Below are positions 22,197 to 33,322 of a stretch of DNA of 64,000 nucleotides, in pieces (positions within the stretch are counted from its first letter, which is position 1; each line of letters opens with the position of its first letter). Both the position numbers and the translations under genes were made by a program. The stretch comes from Maniola hyperantus (taxonomy: Eukaryota; Arthropoda; Insecta; Lepidoptera; Nymphalidae): positions 6,490,106-6,554,105 of the forward strand of contig NC_048543.1 in assembly GCF_902806685.2 (NCBI RefSeq). Reading direction: 5' to 3'. The notes below the pieces were generated by a model. That model was not told the origin of the DNA, ran no database searches, and saw only the letters and a list, made by a program, of their open reading frames with translations.

Positions 22197-22419
22197 ACTA
22201 CCCTTATTATGAATGTGAAAGTGTTTTGTTTGTTGGTTTGTCCTTCAATCACGTCATAACGGAACAACAGATTGTCGTAATTTTTTGCATGGGTATAGTT
22301 AAAGACCTGGAGACTGGAGAGTTACATAAGCTACTTTTTATCTCGCAAAATGAAAGAGTTCCCACGGGATTTTGAAAACCTAAATCTACGCGGACGAAGT
22401 CGCGGCGGGCATCAGCTAG
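22197..22419 (+). mobile_element. HelC Helitron-like element
   Basis: TACCCTTATTATGAATGTGA, TTGGTTTGTCCTTCAATCAC, CACGGGATTTTGAAAACC and GCGGGCATCAGCTAG|T. Confidence 0.75.
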
Positions 22420-22424
22420 TAATA

Positions 22425-22520
22425 AATAAATAAAAGTTTATTCAGCTCACAAAACAATACAAGAAAAAAAATACAGATGTTACACACACGCACATGTTAT
22501 ACAGATATACACAGATGTGT
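22425..22520. repeat. A-rich repeat, possible LINE tail
   Basis: (AATA)n, TTTATTCAGCTCACAAAACA and ACAC-rich sequence; no coding part is attached. Confidence 0.35.
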
Positions 22521-23190
22521 GTTTTAGGACAACAAGTGTTAATATCATTAATTAAAGTCCCCTGCCGCGTTGACTTCGTGTTTGTTTGTACTTTGGACTA
22601 ATCTTAGAAACTACTGAACAAATTTTCATACGGTTTTTACCAATAAAAAATAGAAAGAGGGATTTTCATTTATATAGGCTATACTTTATGAACATTTTAT
22701 GAAAATAAGCTAGGAATGATGATAGTTTTGAATTAGGTAAGTCGGAAAAAATAGTCCCATCTGAAAGCTTCCGTGGCGTGCACTGATGTGTGAAAAAATT
22801 AACGTGGAAAAGTTCCTCTCAAGCTAACTGTACAAAGCCGACGCAGGTCGCTAGTTTGAGATAAAGATAGCGATCACAATTTGATCACTCATTGATTTGA
22901 ATCACAAAAACCACGAGTGCTAAGTACTTTTTATTACCTGTCAAGTGAATTGTGGGACATGGCTGCCTCTAGGAGTTACTCTCAAATGTCAACTCTCTGC
23001 GACGATCGATGACTCGTCCCAAGGAGCCAATTCTGCAATAATTGAAACGTTTCGCTGGTTTCGCTGTAGCTAAATGCAACTTAAATACAGGCTGATTTAA
23101 AATAACATCACTTACTTAATTTTCTTTTGTCAAGCAAAGCAAACATATTTTTTGTAAAGCTGAGAACTGAAGTAAACTAAACTGAGAACT
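22521..23190. other. No gene recognised
   Basis: No repeat or coding signal recognised. Confidence 0.35.
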
Positions 23191-23195
23191 AACGT

Positions 23196-24196
23196 CAATA
23201 GGCTAGTTGACACTTTTTTTAAGTAGGTCTTAAATGGTTAATATTTGTCCTATTAGGTCAAAAAAATTAACACTATATTTTTTTGCGCCCTAAAATCCGT
23301 AAAACTTTAATTTAAAAATATATTTTTCTTAGACAGGTGAAAACACTGTCGGCCATGCTTGGCCGATAGATTATCTGTGCTCTGACGTCATGCATTTGTA
23401 AACAACAGCATAACCTCCCAAAGTTTAATAAACATGACTTCTATACTAGTTTACATGAAAAATATAGTAATTATCGTTATTGTATCATCCGAGACAGTTA
23501 AAACGCATCGATAAAGACCACAGGAAAGTTGTGGATTAGAGTGCCCAGTGAAATAAATATACGTAACACGCGAAGACTTGCTTAAAGGAGTATTTCACTA
23601 ACGACTGCAACCCAAATTTATTTTTGCAAAGATCACTTTGTTGTAAGTCTTACTTAATAACTTATTCAATTTATAAAGAGAAAACGATAATTTTTTACGT
23701 TTACTATGAGTTTTTAGAAATATATAAAAACTAGCTTATGCTCGTGACTTCGCCCGCGTGGACTTCATAAATTTCAAACCCCCCTTTAACCCACTCAGGG
23801 GTGGAATTTCAAAAATCCTTTCCTAGTGGATACCTTCTCTTTACCTACAAAGAACACACCCACCAAATTTCATGTATCTAGGACCAGCTGTGTAGATGTT
23901 TAGGCTGTGCGTTGATATATAAGTTAGTCAGGACTTGAAATTTTATATATATGGATACTACGTTAGTCAATAGGGATGACATTTGTTTGTTTACATATTT
24001 AATGACGTCACATCATGGCTGACAGCGTTTTCTGAGTTTCAAATAAAAATAAAAACTGTATTTTTTTAAATTGGATTTATATATCCATCCTGCGTTTTTA
24101 ATAATTGTTATTGATATATTTCGTTGTCTTTAGCAAAATACTATAATAAATAATCATTTATTGGACGAAATTAGATATGAGTCAAGTAGCCTATTG
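23196..24196. mobile_element. Long inverted-repeat DNA transposon or MITE (M9)
   Basis: Outer ends CAATAGGCTAGTTGACAC and GAGTCAAGTAGCCTATTG are inverted repeats with two mismatches. Further in, ACTGTCGGCCATG with TGACGTCAT (23346-23391) is mirrored by ATGACGTCACATCATGGCTG (24001-24020). Total about 1 kb including a nested HelA. The core 23480-23620 could be decayed transposase sequence, but no catalytic residues are seen. Confidence 0.55.
23731..23955 (-). mobile_element. HelA element nested in M9
   Basis: CTAGCTTATGCTCGTGACTT at 23731 with host T (minus strand), and TCC end at 23955 after host A. More diverged than the other HelA copies. Confidence 0.65.
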
Positions 24197-24260
24197 TTTA
24201 TCTAACCCACATTAACAGTACCTACCTAGTATGTTAGACCAGTTACAGTTTTAGTATAAA

Positions 24261-24465
24261 CTAGCTGCCCCGGCGAACTACGTACCGCCTAACAGTCGAT
24301 TCAATTTTTTAAAATTTTTCTTTCCGTAAGAACCATTCTCGTACCTACTTCAAGGAATATTATAAAAAAAAGAATTAGCGAAATCGGTTCAGCTGTTCGC
24401 GAGATTTGCTATCAGCAACACATTTAGCGATTCATTTTTATTTAAAGAGCTGATATAGAAAAGCA
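24261..24465 (-). mobile_element. HelE Helitron-like element
   Basis: CTAGCTGCCCCGGCGAACTA, then GTACCGCCTAACAG, AGCGAAATCGGTTCAGCTGT and ATTTAGCGATTCATT. It ends CTAG on the minus strand with host T. Confidence 0.55.
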
Positions 24466-24900
24466 CCAAGCTATATATTTAAAGAAGCTGCAATATAATA
24501 AAACCTAATTAGCCCGAGAAAGGACGAAATTATATTTTGAGAACTCGGAAGTAGGTAAAGCTTAGGGCCGAAACAAAACTTGCGATGTAATTGGTAAAAC
24601 CAAATATTTTCCGTTATCTTTCCTATACCTAATATTACTGCCCCCATAATGTACAGAGGACATCGGTGGTTCAGAAAGCAAGGCTTTCCCGCGGGATATA
24701 TTGCCGGGGCTGGTAGAACTTACTGCTCCAACATACACCGCAAGTAAAACGAATTTTCCGAAGTTCAAACAATCTTTACTCGTGAACTTACGTCAGTTTT
24801 AAATTATGTTGGCCATATATATCATCTTTGAATGTGAAAAATTTTCTCTAGTTTAAAAAGGTGCATTACGGTTTTCTAAAACTATTTGTAAAATGTATGT
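24466..24900. other. No gene recognised
   Basis: The minus frame 24562-24768 has no motif. Confidence 0.4.
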
Positions 24901-24904
24901 ATAG

Positions 24905-25212
24905 ACCTCCGTAGAAGAACCAGAGTGACCGACATAGCCCAACGAATTAGCCAGCTGAAGTGGCAATGGGCAGGCCACGTCTGCCGCAGAACCGATGGCC
25001 GATGGGGCAGACGTGTTCCAGAACACGTCTGCCCCAGTGCAGTGGAGACCGCTTATCAGCAAGCGCAGTGTGGGACGACCTCCAACCCGCTGGACTGACG
25101 ACCTTAAGAAGATAGCGGGAAGTGGGTGGATGAGGAAGGCGGAGGATCGTGTGTGGTGGCGTGCTCTTGGGAAGGCCTATGTCCAGCAGTGGACGCAAAT
25201 AGGCTGATTGAT
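24905..25212 (+). pseudogene. RTE-like LINE, ORF C-terminus with palindromic insertion
   Basis: Plus strand reads RRTRVTDIAQRISQLKWQW then GHVCRRTDGRWGRRV, and after a break WRPLISKRSVGRPPTRWTDD and MRKAEDRVWWRALGKAYVQQ, ending QWTQIG and a stop. This is the conserved C-terminus of RTE-type non-LTR retrotransposons after the RT domain, followed by the usual GATTGATTG tail. About 24 bp inserted at 25019-25042 form a palindrome and break the frame. The RT and endonuclease domains are absent (5' truncation). Confidence 0.8.
25003..25036. repeat. Hairpin inside RTE fragment, 16-bp arms, loop CA
   Basis: TGGGGCAGACGTGTTC is followed by CA and its exact reverse complement. The right arm is foreign to the LINE consensus, which should run from CGTGTTC to the TGGAGACC codons. 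Confidence 0.9.
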
Positions 25213-25296
25213 TGATGTATAGACCTAACTAACCGGAAATAACACGTGATTTCCTTTTACTAGGACGTGATCGGTAAAAGTAAATAATATGTCATA

Positions 25297-25490
25297 CTAG
25301 CTGATGCGCGCGACTTCGTACGCGTGGATTAAGGTTTTAAAAAATCCCGTGGAAACTCTTTAATTTTCCGGGATAAAAAGTATTCTATGTCACTCTAAAG
25401 GTTTTAAACCATACCTATGCAAAAAATCACGTCGATCCGTTCCTCTGTTGCGACGCGATTGAAGGACAAACCAACAAACAAATTTTAGGG
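25297..25490 (-). mobile_element. HelC Helitron-like element
   Basis: CTAGCTGATGCGCGCGACTT at 25297 (host T on minus), AAACTCTTTAATTTTCCGGG and GGACAAACCAACAAACAA. The TC end is eroded. Confidence 0.7.
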
Positions 25491-26085
25491 TAGTGATTAT
25501 ATTTTATCATTCAGGTGAACTATAATATTATGTACCTACTTACCTATAATAATTGTACCTACTCATTTAATTTTTTTATTCCAAGACAGTCGGAGTCGAC
25601 GGTAAAATTAAGGAAAATTTTATCGTTATCATAGATTACATAAAAAAACATACTTAATATTCAGAAAATAAATTGTCTACAAGTCCCGAGGATTTGATCA
25701 AATGTTACATGGAATGTGTAAAGTAAATAGCTTCCATCCCGGAGAAGGACATATTTATCTCTGACCAACAAACATCGCATTTGAAGGAAATGGCATCAGA
25801 TAATATATTATATCAGAAGTATTCGAATAAGTAGGTACCTACTTTCGAGAGCTACGACGCAAAAGCTAGAATTCACGAGTACCACTTCCAACTCTCCTCG
25901 AAATCCTCTTATAAAGCGCAGATTTTTTAAACGATTTCTGCACGAACACCCTCCTGATCACTGCTCTTTTAAGTTGAATTGAATTGTTGATTGATAGTTG
26001 AAACCTTGGCATCTATTCTATTCGGCAATATTAATTGTTGCATACCTTAACTTAATTTTAGATCAATACATAGGTATAAAAAGAA
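25491..26085. other. No gene recognised
   Basis: No repeat or coding signal recognised. Confidence 0.4.
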
Positions 26086-26089
26086 AAGT

Positions 26090-26295
26090 CCTGATTGATC
26101 CATCAACGCCCAACCTTGGACCTAAATTATTTTTAAACCCTTGGACCTAGAAAGCTGAAATTATGCATAGATGCATAGAGGTTGCCGTTATAATAAAGAC
26201 AAGGAAAACGAGCCAGATTTTCCATAATTCCTGGGATAGAGAATTCCGTTCCTGGGAAAGATTTTTTCGTTGGTGAAGTCCCGGGCGGTCGCTAG
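26090..26295 (+). mobile_element. HelD Helitron-like element
   Basis: TGATCCATCAACGCCCAACC, GGACCTAGAAAGCTGAAATT and CCGGGCGGTCGCTAG. Second copy of the family at 4611. Confidence 0.55.
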
Positions 26296-26357
26296 AAACC
26301 TTTAAAAATTAAAAATAACTATTTATTTTACTACACTTTGACAATATTCAATTACTT

Positions 26358-26903
26358 TATTTATGTTTTTTTTTTTTTTTTTTTTTTTTTAATACAATAA
26401 AACTTAAAGCTAGCCTTATCTAATTACTATATAAATCATGACCGCGTGGAATGGTGCCAAGAATACTGGCTGCATTTCCGCGCTGGACAGCCAGGCTGAT
26501 CCGTTGCGCAAAAAATGAGCCAGCCCTTCTGTCACCAGTTGAGGCTATTAATCGCGGTGAAATGTCTCGTAAAAATTTTTTAGCACTAAGACTCCATGGC
26601 CCCAGGGTCTCCACGGCAAACGGCACAAAAATGTAACTCTCTATAAGAGAGGCATACTTGCGCCGCTTGCCGTTTTCAGCTGTTTCTGCTGCGGCTCCCG
26701 GTCTTGATGCTGTCTTCCTGATATGACACGGGGCCAATGTGTCAACGCAAGTTGCGTCCCACATTAGCGCCCGTCCCCGTTCCCAGGGAACCAGCGTCAA
26801 TCCATCAGGTCTCTTGCCATCATCCCGACTAATCCCTGCCGGCTCAATGAGCGCAGGAATATTTATGGTGGCAAGAGCTCTTTTAATTGTATCTATTTAT
26901 GTT
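26358..26903 (-). mobile_element. 5'-truncated LINE with target-site duplication
   Basis: A minus-strand frame enters open at about 26893 (DTIKRALATINIPALI) and runs through GKRPDGLTLVPWERGRALMW, DATCVDTLAPCH, KRRKYASLIESYIFVPFAVE, and RISLAVQRGNAASILGTIP to a TAG at 26420-26422. A poly(A) tail appears as T22 or so at 26368. TATTTATGTT at 26358-26367 and at 26894-26903 is a 10-bp target-site duplication. The encoded segment is the C-terminal domain found after RT in a widespread invertebrate LINE group; clade not settled. The frame is intact across the fragment, so the insertion is young. Another copy of the same 3' end lies at 60832-61022. Confidence 0.85.
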
Positions 26904-27845
26904 ATACCTACGTACATTAATTGCATTCATAAATAGATAATTAACAATGTACCGTCGATTCGTGCACTTCTTCCAAGCCAATCTTTTATGACTTGTATCC
27001 CGTAGTCAAAAGTCAAATTGACAAACGACTTTTACAAACTGAGCCATTCAGAGTAGATATAAGGGTACGGTCTACGTTCTAAAAAACGAAAACATCTCTT
27101 TGTAAGCCAGAGTTATTGCAAACAAGAATCAGGGTAGCATTATGAAACGAGAAAAGTCACGGTAGATTTAACTTCGGGAATGATTTCTGGAGTTCCGGCT
27201 GTTTTTCAACGTATGTAGAGGAGAATGGGCTCATATTTCAACCCCCGCTGCTCCATTAGTGACATAGGAACCCCAACCAATATGGCGTGGCGGCGAATCT
27301 GCAGTGACAGGGGCATTCACCCCTCGTGCAACCAGCCCTCGGTTTTGTTATAAAATCAATATATATATTTAGACAACAGTTGCCATTTGTAACAAGATAT
27401 ATTTAGAGAATGCACAATGTGCTTTGCAGATTGAGTTAGACAGGCACACACTGTTTTCAGTATGTATAATGTGTCCCGCAGACAGCAGATCGGTGTCTAC
27501 GTATACAAACTTGTCAATACTAAAAAAAGACTAATAAATAGCAAAGTACTTGTACCTATTTAAAGTTTTTGCCCGATATAAGAACTCAAGAAAAATATTT
27601 ATTTATTTTTATTATTCATGTACAAAAATTTTAGTTACAAAGTAATAATAAATTAAGTTACATTGGAAATGCTTATCTCTAAACAGAGATTTCTAATATC
27701 TATCTACTCGAGAGAAACCCGTACCAACCTTCTACCTATATCTACGTGGTTATTGTTCCTTTATTTTAAACTCATTAGGAACTAGATAATAATAGTATTA
27801 AGTATGTAAGTATACATGAATTGAAAATAATTCACCTGTAAAATA
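26904..27845. other. No gene recognised
   Basis: No long open frame; an AT-rich TTTATTTATTTTTATTATT run is at 27598. Confidence 0.4.
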
Positions 27846-27849
27846 ATTC

Positions 27850-28070
27850 ACAGGGGGCATCTGTAACTTTTCGACACTACATCGTGAGGAAACCTGCAAT
27901 ACCAGCCCGGAGAGTTCTACATAATGTTCTCAAAGATGTGTGAAGTCTGCCAATCCTTGGCCAGGCTCAAAGTTGGCCAGCGTGGCAGCCTATAGCCAAA
28001 CCCTTCTCATGCTGAGAGGAGACCCATGCTCAATAGTGAACCGGCGATAGATTAATGATGATGATTTTTT
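27850..28070 (+). repeat. S1 SINE, head missing
   Basis: ATCGTGAGGAAACCTGCAAT, TTCTACATAATGTTCTCAAA, TTGGCCAGCGTGGCAGCC, TGAGAGGAGACCCATGCTCA and a GATGATGAT tail. Confidence 0.7.
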
Positions 28071-28690
28071 TAAATAAGTTAAAGATTATGCAAAATTAAA
28101 TTAACACTCATAATTAATTTAGCTATCAGATAGGATAACAAATTTCAAATATCGCATATTTTATTCAATGACAATTCTAGCCGCAAAAGTTTATAGCTAT
28201 TCAAATTCTGAGTCCTATCTTTGTTGGCTTTGCGCCAGACTAAATGAATTTTAATTCAAAATCTCGACTTTGTAGTCACATATACTTCAAAGTTTCAACA
28301 CCACACCGATTTCGCGTGAAGTTCAATAACTTTGCCCAGATGCGGGCTTTATGTATTCTCGCACCAAATTTTCAGTTTAAAACTTGTCCTGTAACTCCTG
28401 TTGTATCGCATCTTGATGTTTGATAATTCGTCATCGCTAGAATGTTCTATATTGATAGGTTGGATAGGATCATATTGTAGACCTACCGGGATTTATCTCT
28501 TATGTCTTTCAATGTTTTGTGCGATACTGCTCTACGAAGTTACTTTTTCTTTAACAACTCAAGGAATGATTAACCCTTTTGTCCCTTTCATGATATTAGA
28601 TACTGACCTATTTGTAAAATTTAAACAAAAATACAAAATCTGCATTGTCAATAAAAGATAAATTTTCTTCAAATCACAATTTATTTTAAT
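28071..28690. other. No gene called
   Basis: The plus frame 28401-28661 contains a hydrophobic run (YLLCLSMFCAILLYEVTF) but no initiation or splice context and no recognisable family. Confidence 0.3.
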
Positions 28691-28699
28691 AAATGTTCT

Positions 28700-28795
28700 T
28701 TCCCGGGATCAAAGCTTAAAATCTGCAAAAAAACGATGATGGGCCGTGAAAAGCTAGCAGACAATTGCACTTTCGCATTTAAAATAATTAGGTAT
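28700..28795 (-). mobile_element. HelB Helitron-like remnant
   Basis: GATGGGCCGTGAAAAGCTAG, CAGACAATTGCACTTTCGC and an eroded TTTAAAATAATTAGG end. Confidence 0.55.
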
Positions 28796-29090
28796 TAGTA
28801 TAGATTGATGCTCTATGCACGGCGCTTAGGACGTTATTACCGCGACTAATGGAAGGGGTTACGACTCTCACGAACGACAATGCCGATAACTATTAGATAA
28901 GGCAAAATTACAAAAACTACTTGTCGACTAGCGCAAATAGAGCGATATCTCTGACTATATTTCTCGTTGCTGATAGTCATCACCTCTTCATCGATCACGT
29001 AGTGGTAGGATTTGTTAGGATTATAATGAACTTCTTTTGAATACAAATCTATGTATTATGAGTTATGACACCAAAGGAAGAAGTCACAAA
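28796..29090. other. No gene recognised
   Basis: The minus frame 28846-29046 has no motif. Confidence 0.35.
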
Positions 29091-29094
29091 GTAA

Positions 29095-29275
29095 GAAGAG
29101 CTTAGGCCATAATCCGGCACGACCTTTGAGAACATTATGGAAAACTCTCAGGCATGCAGGATTCACCACGATGTTTTCTTTCATCGTTATTAATTAAGTG
29201 ATATTTAATTTCTTAAAATGCACATAACTCCGACTCACGGCTTCGACTGAACCGGATTGAACCCCCGACTGAAGA
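29095..29275 (-). repeat. S1 SINE, tail shortened
   Basis: GAGCTTAGGCCATAATCCGG, AACTCTCAGGCATGCAGG, TTAAGTGATATTTAATT and a decayed B box (GGATTGAACCCCCGAC) at 29254. Confidence 0.65.
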
Positions 29276-29279
29276 AATA

Positions 29280-29898
29280 TACCTAACGCGTAAAATTTAA
29301 GTCCTCACGCGCTATTTTAACTTTTTGTGTCGAATTTCATGTCAAACGTACGTAGTCCTTATTAGGCTTCCGTACCTTCAACGGAAAAAGGGAACCCTTA
29401 TAGGACCACTTTGTTGTCTGTCTGACTGTCTGTCCGTCTGTCCGTCTGTCAAGAAACCTACACGGTACTTTCTATTAATCTAGAATAATGAAATTTGGCA
29501 GGTAGGTAGGCCTTATAGCTGACATAAGGGGAAAAATCTGAAAACCGTAAATTTGTGGTTACATCACACAAAAAAAAAAAAATTGTGGTCATGAACTAAT
29601 AATAAGTACCTACATATTTTAAATTTATTTTCAAAGTAAGATAAATATATCAAGTGGGGTATCATATGAAAGTGCTTCATCTGTGAATTCTAAAACAGAT
29701 TTTTATTTATTTTTATGCATCATAGTTTTTGATTTATCGTGCAAAATGTTGAATAAATACGACTGCAGTACTGAACCCTCGTTGCGCTAGCCTGACACGC
29801 ACTTGGCCTCGTAAATTTGACTCGTACTTTTGACGTCATGACAGTAAATTTGACAGGGTTAAAATGGCGTGTGTGGAGTCATTTTGTACAGACTATAG
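29280..29898. mobile_element. Composite inverted-repeat element carrying P
   Basis: The left end ACGCGTAAAATTTAAGTCCT with CGCTATTTTAACTTTTTGTG is mirrored on the right by GTTAAAATGGCGTGTGTGGA and CATTTTGTACAGACTATA. P (29363-29810) lies between. The left junction CCTTATTAG-GCTTCCGTACC recurs at 35996. Confidence 0.55.
29363..29810 (+). repeat. P repeat, full length, inside composite
   Basis: AGGCTTCCGTACCTTCAACG to GCCTGACACGCACTTGGCC, including GGGGTATCATATGAAAGTGC. Confidence 0.75.
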
Positions 29899-30210
29899 AT
29901 GGATATAAAATTGGTCAATTTCGAACACGACAATAAAGATTACCAGTCACGTTAAATGAATTCAGAGAAGTTCACCGAGGATCAGGATTCAGGTGGAACG
30001 TATTGTCGGTGACACAATAAAAATCCCCGGATCGCGTTTGTCAATTTATCTTGTCTAGTCTTTAAACCCACTGCCGTTTATTGAGGCATTGCTATAAGAT
30101 ACTGCAGTTTTAAAGATAGTGAACTGCTAGATCTGGTTTTAATTTATTGTACAAAAAGTTCATTGAATAGATAGTGCATTTAACCATCAAAGCCAATAAA
30201 ATTCTTACTT
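29899..30210. other. No gene recognised
   Basis: No repeat or coding signal recognised. Confidence 0.4.
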
Positions 30211-30211
30211 T

Positions 30212-30422
30212 TCCATACTAATATTATAAATATGAAAGTGTCTGTCTGTCTGTCTGCTAGCTTTTCAGGGCCCAACCATTCAACCGATTTTGCTTATATG
30301 CTTGCTTTAGCTTATATCCCGGGGAAGGACATAGGCTACTTTTTATCCCAGAAAATTATAGAGTTTCCACGGGATTTTTAAAAACCTAAATCCATGCGTA
30401 CGAAGTCGCGGGCATCAGCTAG
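30212..30422 (+). mobile_element. HelB Helitron-like element, full length
   Basis: TCCATACTAATATTATAAAT at 30212, CTGTCTGTCTGCTAGCTTTT, GACATAGGCTACTTTTTATC, and GGGCATCAGCTAG|T at 30422. Confidence 0.85.
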
Positions 30423-31015
30423 TAGAATATTAATAAATAGTTATCATCTACTTATTAGGTACGACGTACTAGATTATTGTACAAAACAGTACATTCGATT
30501 ATTTATCAAATGTGCAACGGTTATCAAATAACCTACAAAATGTTTGCCTAAATTCCTCGTTCTATTGTACTTTAGTGGAATGTGAAGTAGAGACCCTTCT
30601 ACTAATGAGAGTTGGGGAGTGTAAGACGTAAGTCGACCTCTTGCGGGTATATCTAAACCGTCAACCCGCAGAAGGTCTTAGAAACCTCTATTTAAATGAA
30701 TGGATTTCCATGGAATGTTTTATTTACCTTAACAGAATTTGGTAAGCTTTTTTTACACATTAGGCTTGTATTGTACACAAAGATATAGCAACGAAAAGCG
30801 TCACATAGACCGCAGAAATGTGTATGAATTGTATTTTGTTGTAATAGTAGAGCTATATAAGTAGGTACACAAAGGAACTTTGTGATTTTCACACTGAAGA
30901 CCGCGAGTGTAAAGCGGTGTGGCGCGAATTCTGAAGCACCGGCTCTTAGGTTGAGATTTATAAAGCGTACTTTGACTTTGCTTATGGTAGATGCATTTAA
31001 CGATTCAAAAGTACA
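30423..31015. other. No gene; M5 fragment
   Basis: GAGATTTATAAAGCGTACTT at about 30952 matches MITE M5. The minus frame 30692-31045 has no motif. Confidence 0.4.
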
Positions 31016-31019
31016 ATAC

Positions 31020-31185
31020 GCGGCAGAAGTAATGTACATTGACATTTAGATGGAGATAGCAGATTTGTAGAGCGTTGTCCCTGTCATTGAGACCGACAAA
31101 ACGTCATATAGGTACGAAAGACAGAGACAACGCTCTACAAAGCCGAAATGTCATTCTAAAGGCCGATGTACATTACTTTTTGCCA
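31020..31185. mobile_element. MITE M8
   Basis: Outer inverted repeats AGTAATGTACAT (31028) and ATGTACATTACT (31167), and inner TTTGTAGAGCGTTGTC with GACAACGCTCTACAAA. Confidence 0.75.
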
Positions 31186-31232
31186 CGTCCTGTACCTACT
31201 TGTAATATTTTATTTGAATTTGAATAAACGGG

Positions 31233-31416
31233 AATATATAAAAGGAAAAGCTGACTAACTGACTGACTGATCTATCAACGCACAGCTCAAACTACCGGAC
31301 GTATCGGGTTGAAATTTGGCACGCAGATAGCTATTATGAGGTAGGCATCGGCTAAGAAAGGACTTATGAAAATTCAACCTCTAACCACGCGGACGAAGTC
31401 GCGGGGCATCATCTAG
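31233..31416 (+). mobile_element. HelA Helitron-like element, internally shortened
   Basis: ATATATAAAAGGAAAAGCTG at the start, CATCGGCTAAGAAAGGACTT, and CGCGGACGAAGTCGCGGGGC to CTAG|T. The AAATAGGGGTTTGAAATTTG segment is missing. Confidence 0.7.
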
Positions 31417-31846
31417 TACTTACATGTATATTTCTGAAATAGTTCCCGCGATCTCTTAATCGAGGGTCCAGAGTATAAGACGTCTAAATTTACCGGTTAT
31501 TGCTACTCCATTGGTAAAACAGCAGCTATAGTAGGTATACCGCAGCTTAACATGCCAAGGCACATAATCCTTTCAAAGTAATTGCCTATTTTGTTTTCAA
31601 TTTCAACCAAAGCCTTACTTTACTTTTGCTAACTTAACCAATTCAAGAGAATTATGCTAAAGCTTACTGCCTAAACGGTAATGCGAAGTCATTATAAAAT
31701 GTTTACGGCACGACTGGCTATGCAAAACATATTGTATGGATCTATATCTAGCCTTATATTATGCGTTCAAGACTTGATTAAGGAGAACCCCCGACTACCT
31801 CTTGGACTTAAAAGTACTACTTACAACCGTTGAAATATATGTATCA
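31417..31846. other. No gene recognised
   Basis: No repeat or coding signal recognised. Confidence 0.4.
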
Positions 31847-31847
31847 A

Positions 31848-32079
31848 CTAGCTTATGCTCGCGACTTCGTCCGCGTGGACTACACAAATTTCAAACCCCT
31901 ATTTCACCCCCTTAGGGGTTGAATTTTCAAAAATCCTTTCATAGCGGATCCCTACGTCATATTAGCTACCTGCATGCCAAATTTCAGCCCGATCCGTCCA
32001 GTAGTTTGAGCTGTGCGTTGATAGATCAGTCAGTCAGTCAGTCAGTCAGTCAGTCACCTTTTCCTTTTATATATTTAGA
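31848..32079 (-). mobile_element. HelA Helitron-like element, full length
   Basis: The closest to a family consensus: CTAGCTTATGCTCGCGACTT, CCCCCTTAGGGGTTGAATTT, a seven-unit GTCA run and TATATATTTAGA. Confidence 0.85.
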
Positions 32080-32288
32080 CTAAGACTATTACAGAAGTCA
32101 TAAGATATACTTAGTAGAAAATAGAAATCATTGAAAAACTAGGTAAAAGATATAGGAACATAAAATATTTTACCAACAATTTCAATAATTATAATATTTT
32201 AACAATGTTTTGATCAATGTTTGCCTATCCCGCTCCGGCCCGTTAAAATATTTTGGAAAACTAAATAGGTACCTACCTAGCTCAGTAT

Positions 32289-32435
32289 GCGACAGGTCGT
32301 CGGCAGTCTGGATGGGGACGCCCCGCACACCCACACAGTCCCCGCGCTAACCCGGTGCCGGATAGCGAGGGTGACGTGCGGGTGTGCGGGGCGTCCCCTC
32401 GCCTCATACGCGTGTTGCCATCTCAACCTGTCGCG
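32289..32435. mobile_element. MITE M1, copy 3
   Basis: GCGACAGGTCG and CCTGTCGCG ends; core CGCGCTAACCCGGTGCCGGA. Its left arm also contains GGGGACGCCCCGCACACCC, mirrored by GGTGTGCGGGGCGTCCCC. Confidence 0.7.
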
Positions 32436-32579
32436 TACTATACATACCCAATATTATAGAAAAGAGAAAGTCTGTAAGGGTAATTCTAAAATAATCACGT
32501 TAAAATTACTTGGATATAATTTTCTAAAATGACTAAAATAATAACTATCTTTTGATAAAAAGTTTTCATTCATACTTGT

Positions 32580-32735
32580 TTTTTTTAAAGAATATTAGCC
32601 TAGTTTATCATGATGACTAATATTCCCCTTTCCCCTCCAACTAAGCATAGAGCTTGAGCCAGGAGATAGGTACGACAATAGTGGAATTTCAGGCCGCTCG
32701 CACTCCTTTCCGTTGAGCTATTGAGACTTTGATAC
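32580..32735 (-). repeat. S2 SINE, diverged
   Basis: TTTAAAGAATATTAGCCTAG, TATTCCCCTTTCCCCTCC, GGTACGACAATAGTGGA and CCGTTGAGCTATTGAG. The B-box stretch is deleted. Confidence 0.65.
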
Positions 32736-32782
32736 TGATATTTTTAACCCCCGACTCAAAAAGAAGAAACCCAAACCCAAAC

Positions 32783-32931
32783 GGATCGGGCTAAAATTTG
32801 GCAATGGAGATAGCTATTATGACGTAGACATCCGCTAAGAAAAGGTTTTTGAAAATTGAACCTATAAGGGGGTAAAATAAGGGTTTGGAATTTGTGTAGT
32901 CCACGCGAACGAAGTCGCGGGCATTATCTAG
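32783..32931 (+). mobile_element. HelA Helitron-like element, 5'-truncated
   Basis: ACGGATCGGGCTAAAATTTG, TAGACATCCGCTAAGAAAAG and CGAAGTCGCGGGCATTATCTAG|T. Confidence 0.7.
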
Positions 32932-33260
32932 TTTTAAATATACCTTTCTATAATATTTAAACAGCTAGGTATGTGATTCCGCGTTTATTGAATAACAACA
33001 ACATGAAATGAGACACTTTTGGGGGTTTCAAGTAACACTACATTACGTAAATTCTTACCTGGGTGAATTATTATTATAACTGATTCATAACTACTAAATT
33101 ATTGATTAGGTACTAAACTTATGCAACCTTGTAGTTTTATATGATTGTTATCCAATTACATACCTACATACCTATTGTATTTTGTGCCCAAGTTGCAAGC
33201 TGAATTAACATATATCAGATTTCCTTTCATAAAATTGTAGAGAGCTAACTATGCATAAAT
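32932..33260. other. No gene recognised
   Basis: No repeat or coding signal recognised. Confidence 0.4.
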
Positions 33261-33264
33261 ATCA

Positions 33265-33322
33265 TTTTTCAACGCTTCCAACGCTGCGTCTTCCGGTGTG
33301 AGGTCGCCATTCCAGCACCTTG
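33265..33322 (-). pseudogene. RTE-like LINE scrap
   Basis: The minus strand encodes KVLEWRPHTGRRSVGS, a short piece of the RTE C-terminus seen at 24905. No other part is attached. Confidence 0.5.

Noticed and set aside
26451..26636. Plus-strand open frame
   Set aside because: Antisense of the LINE C-terminal frame at 26420-26800.
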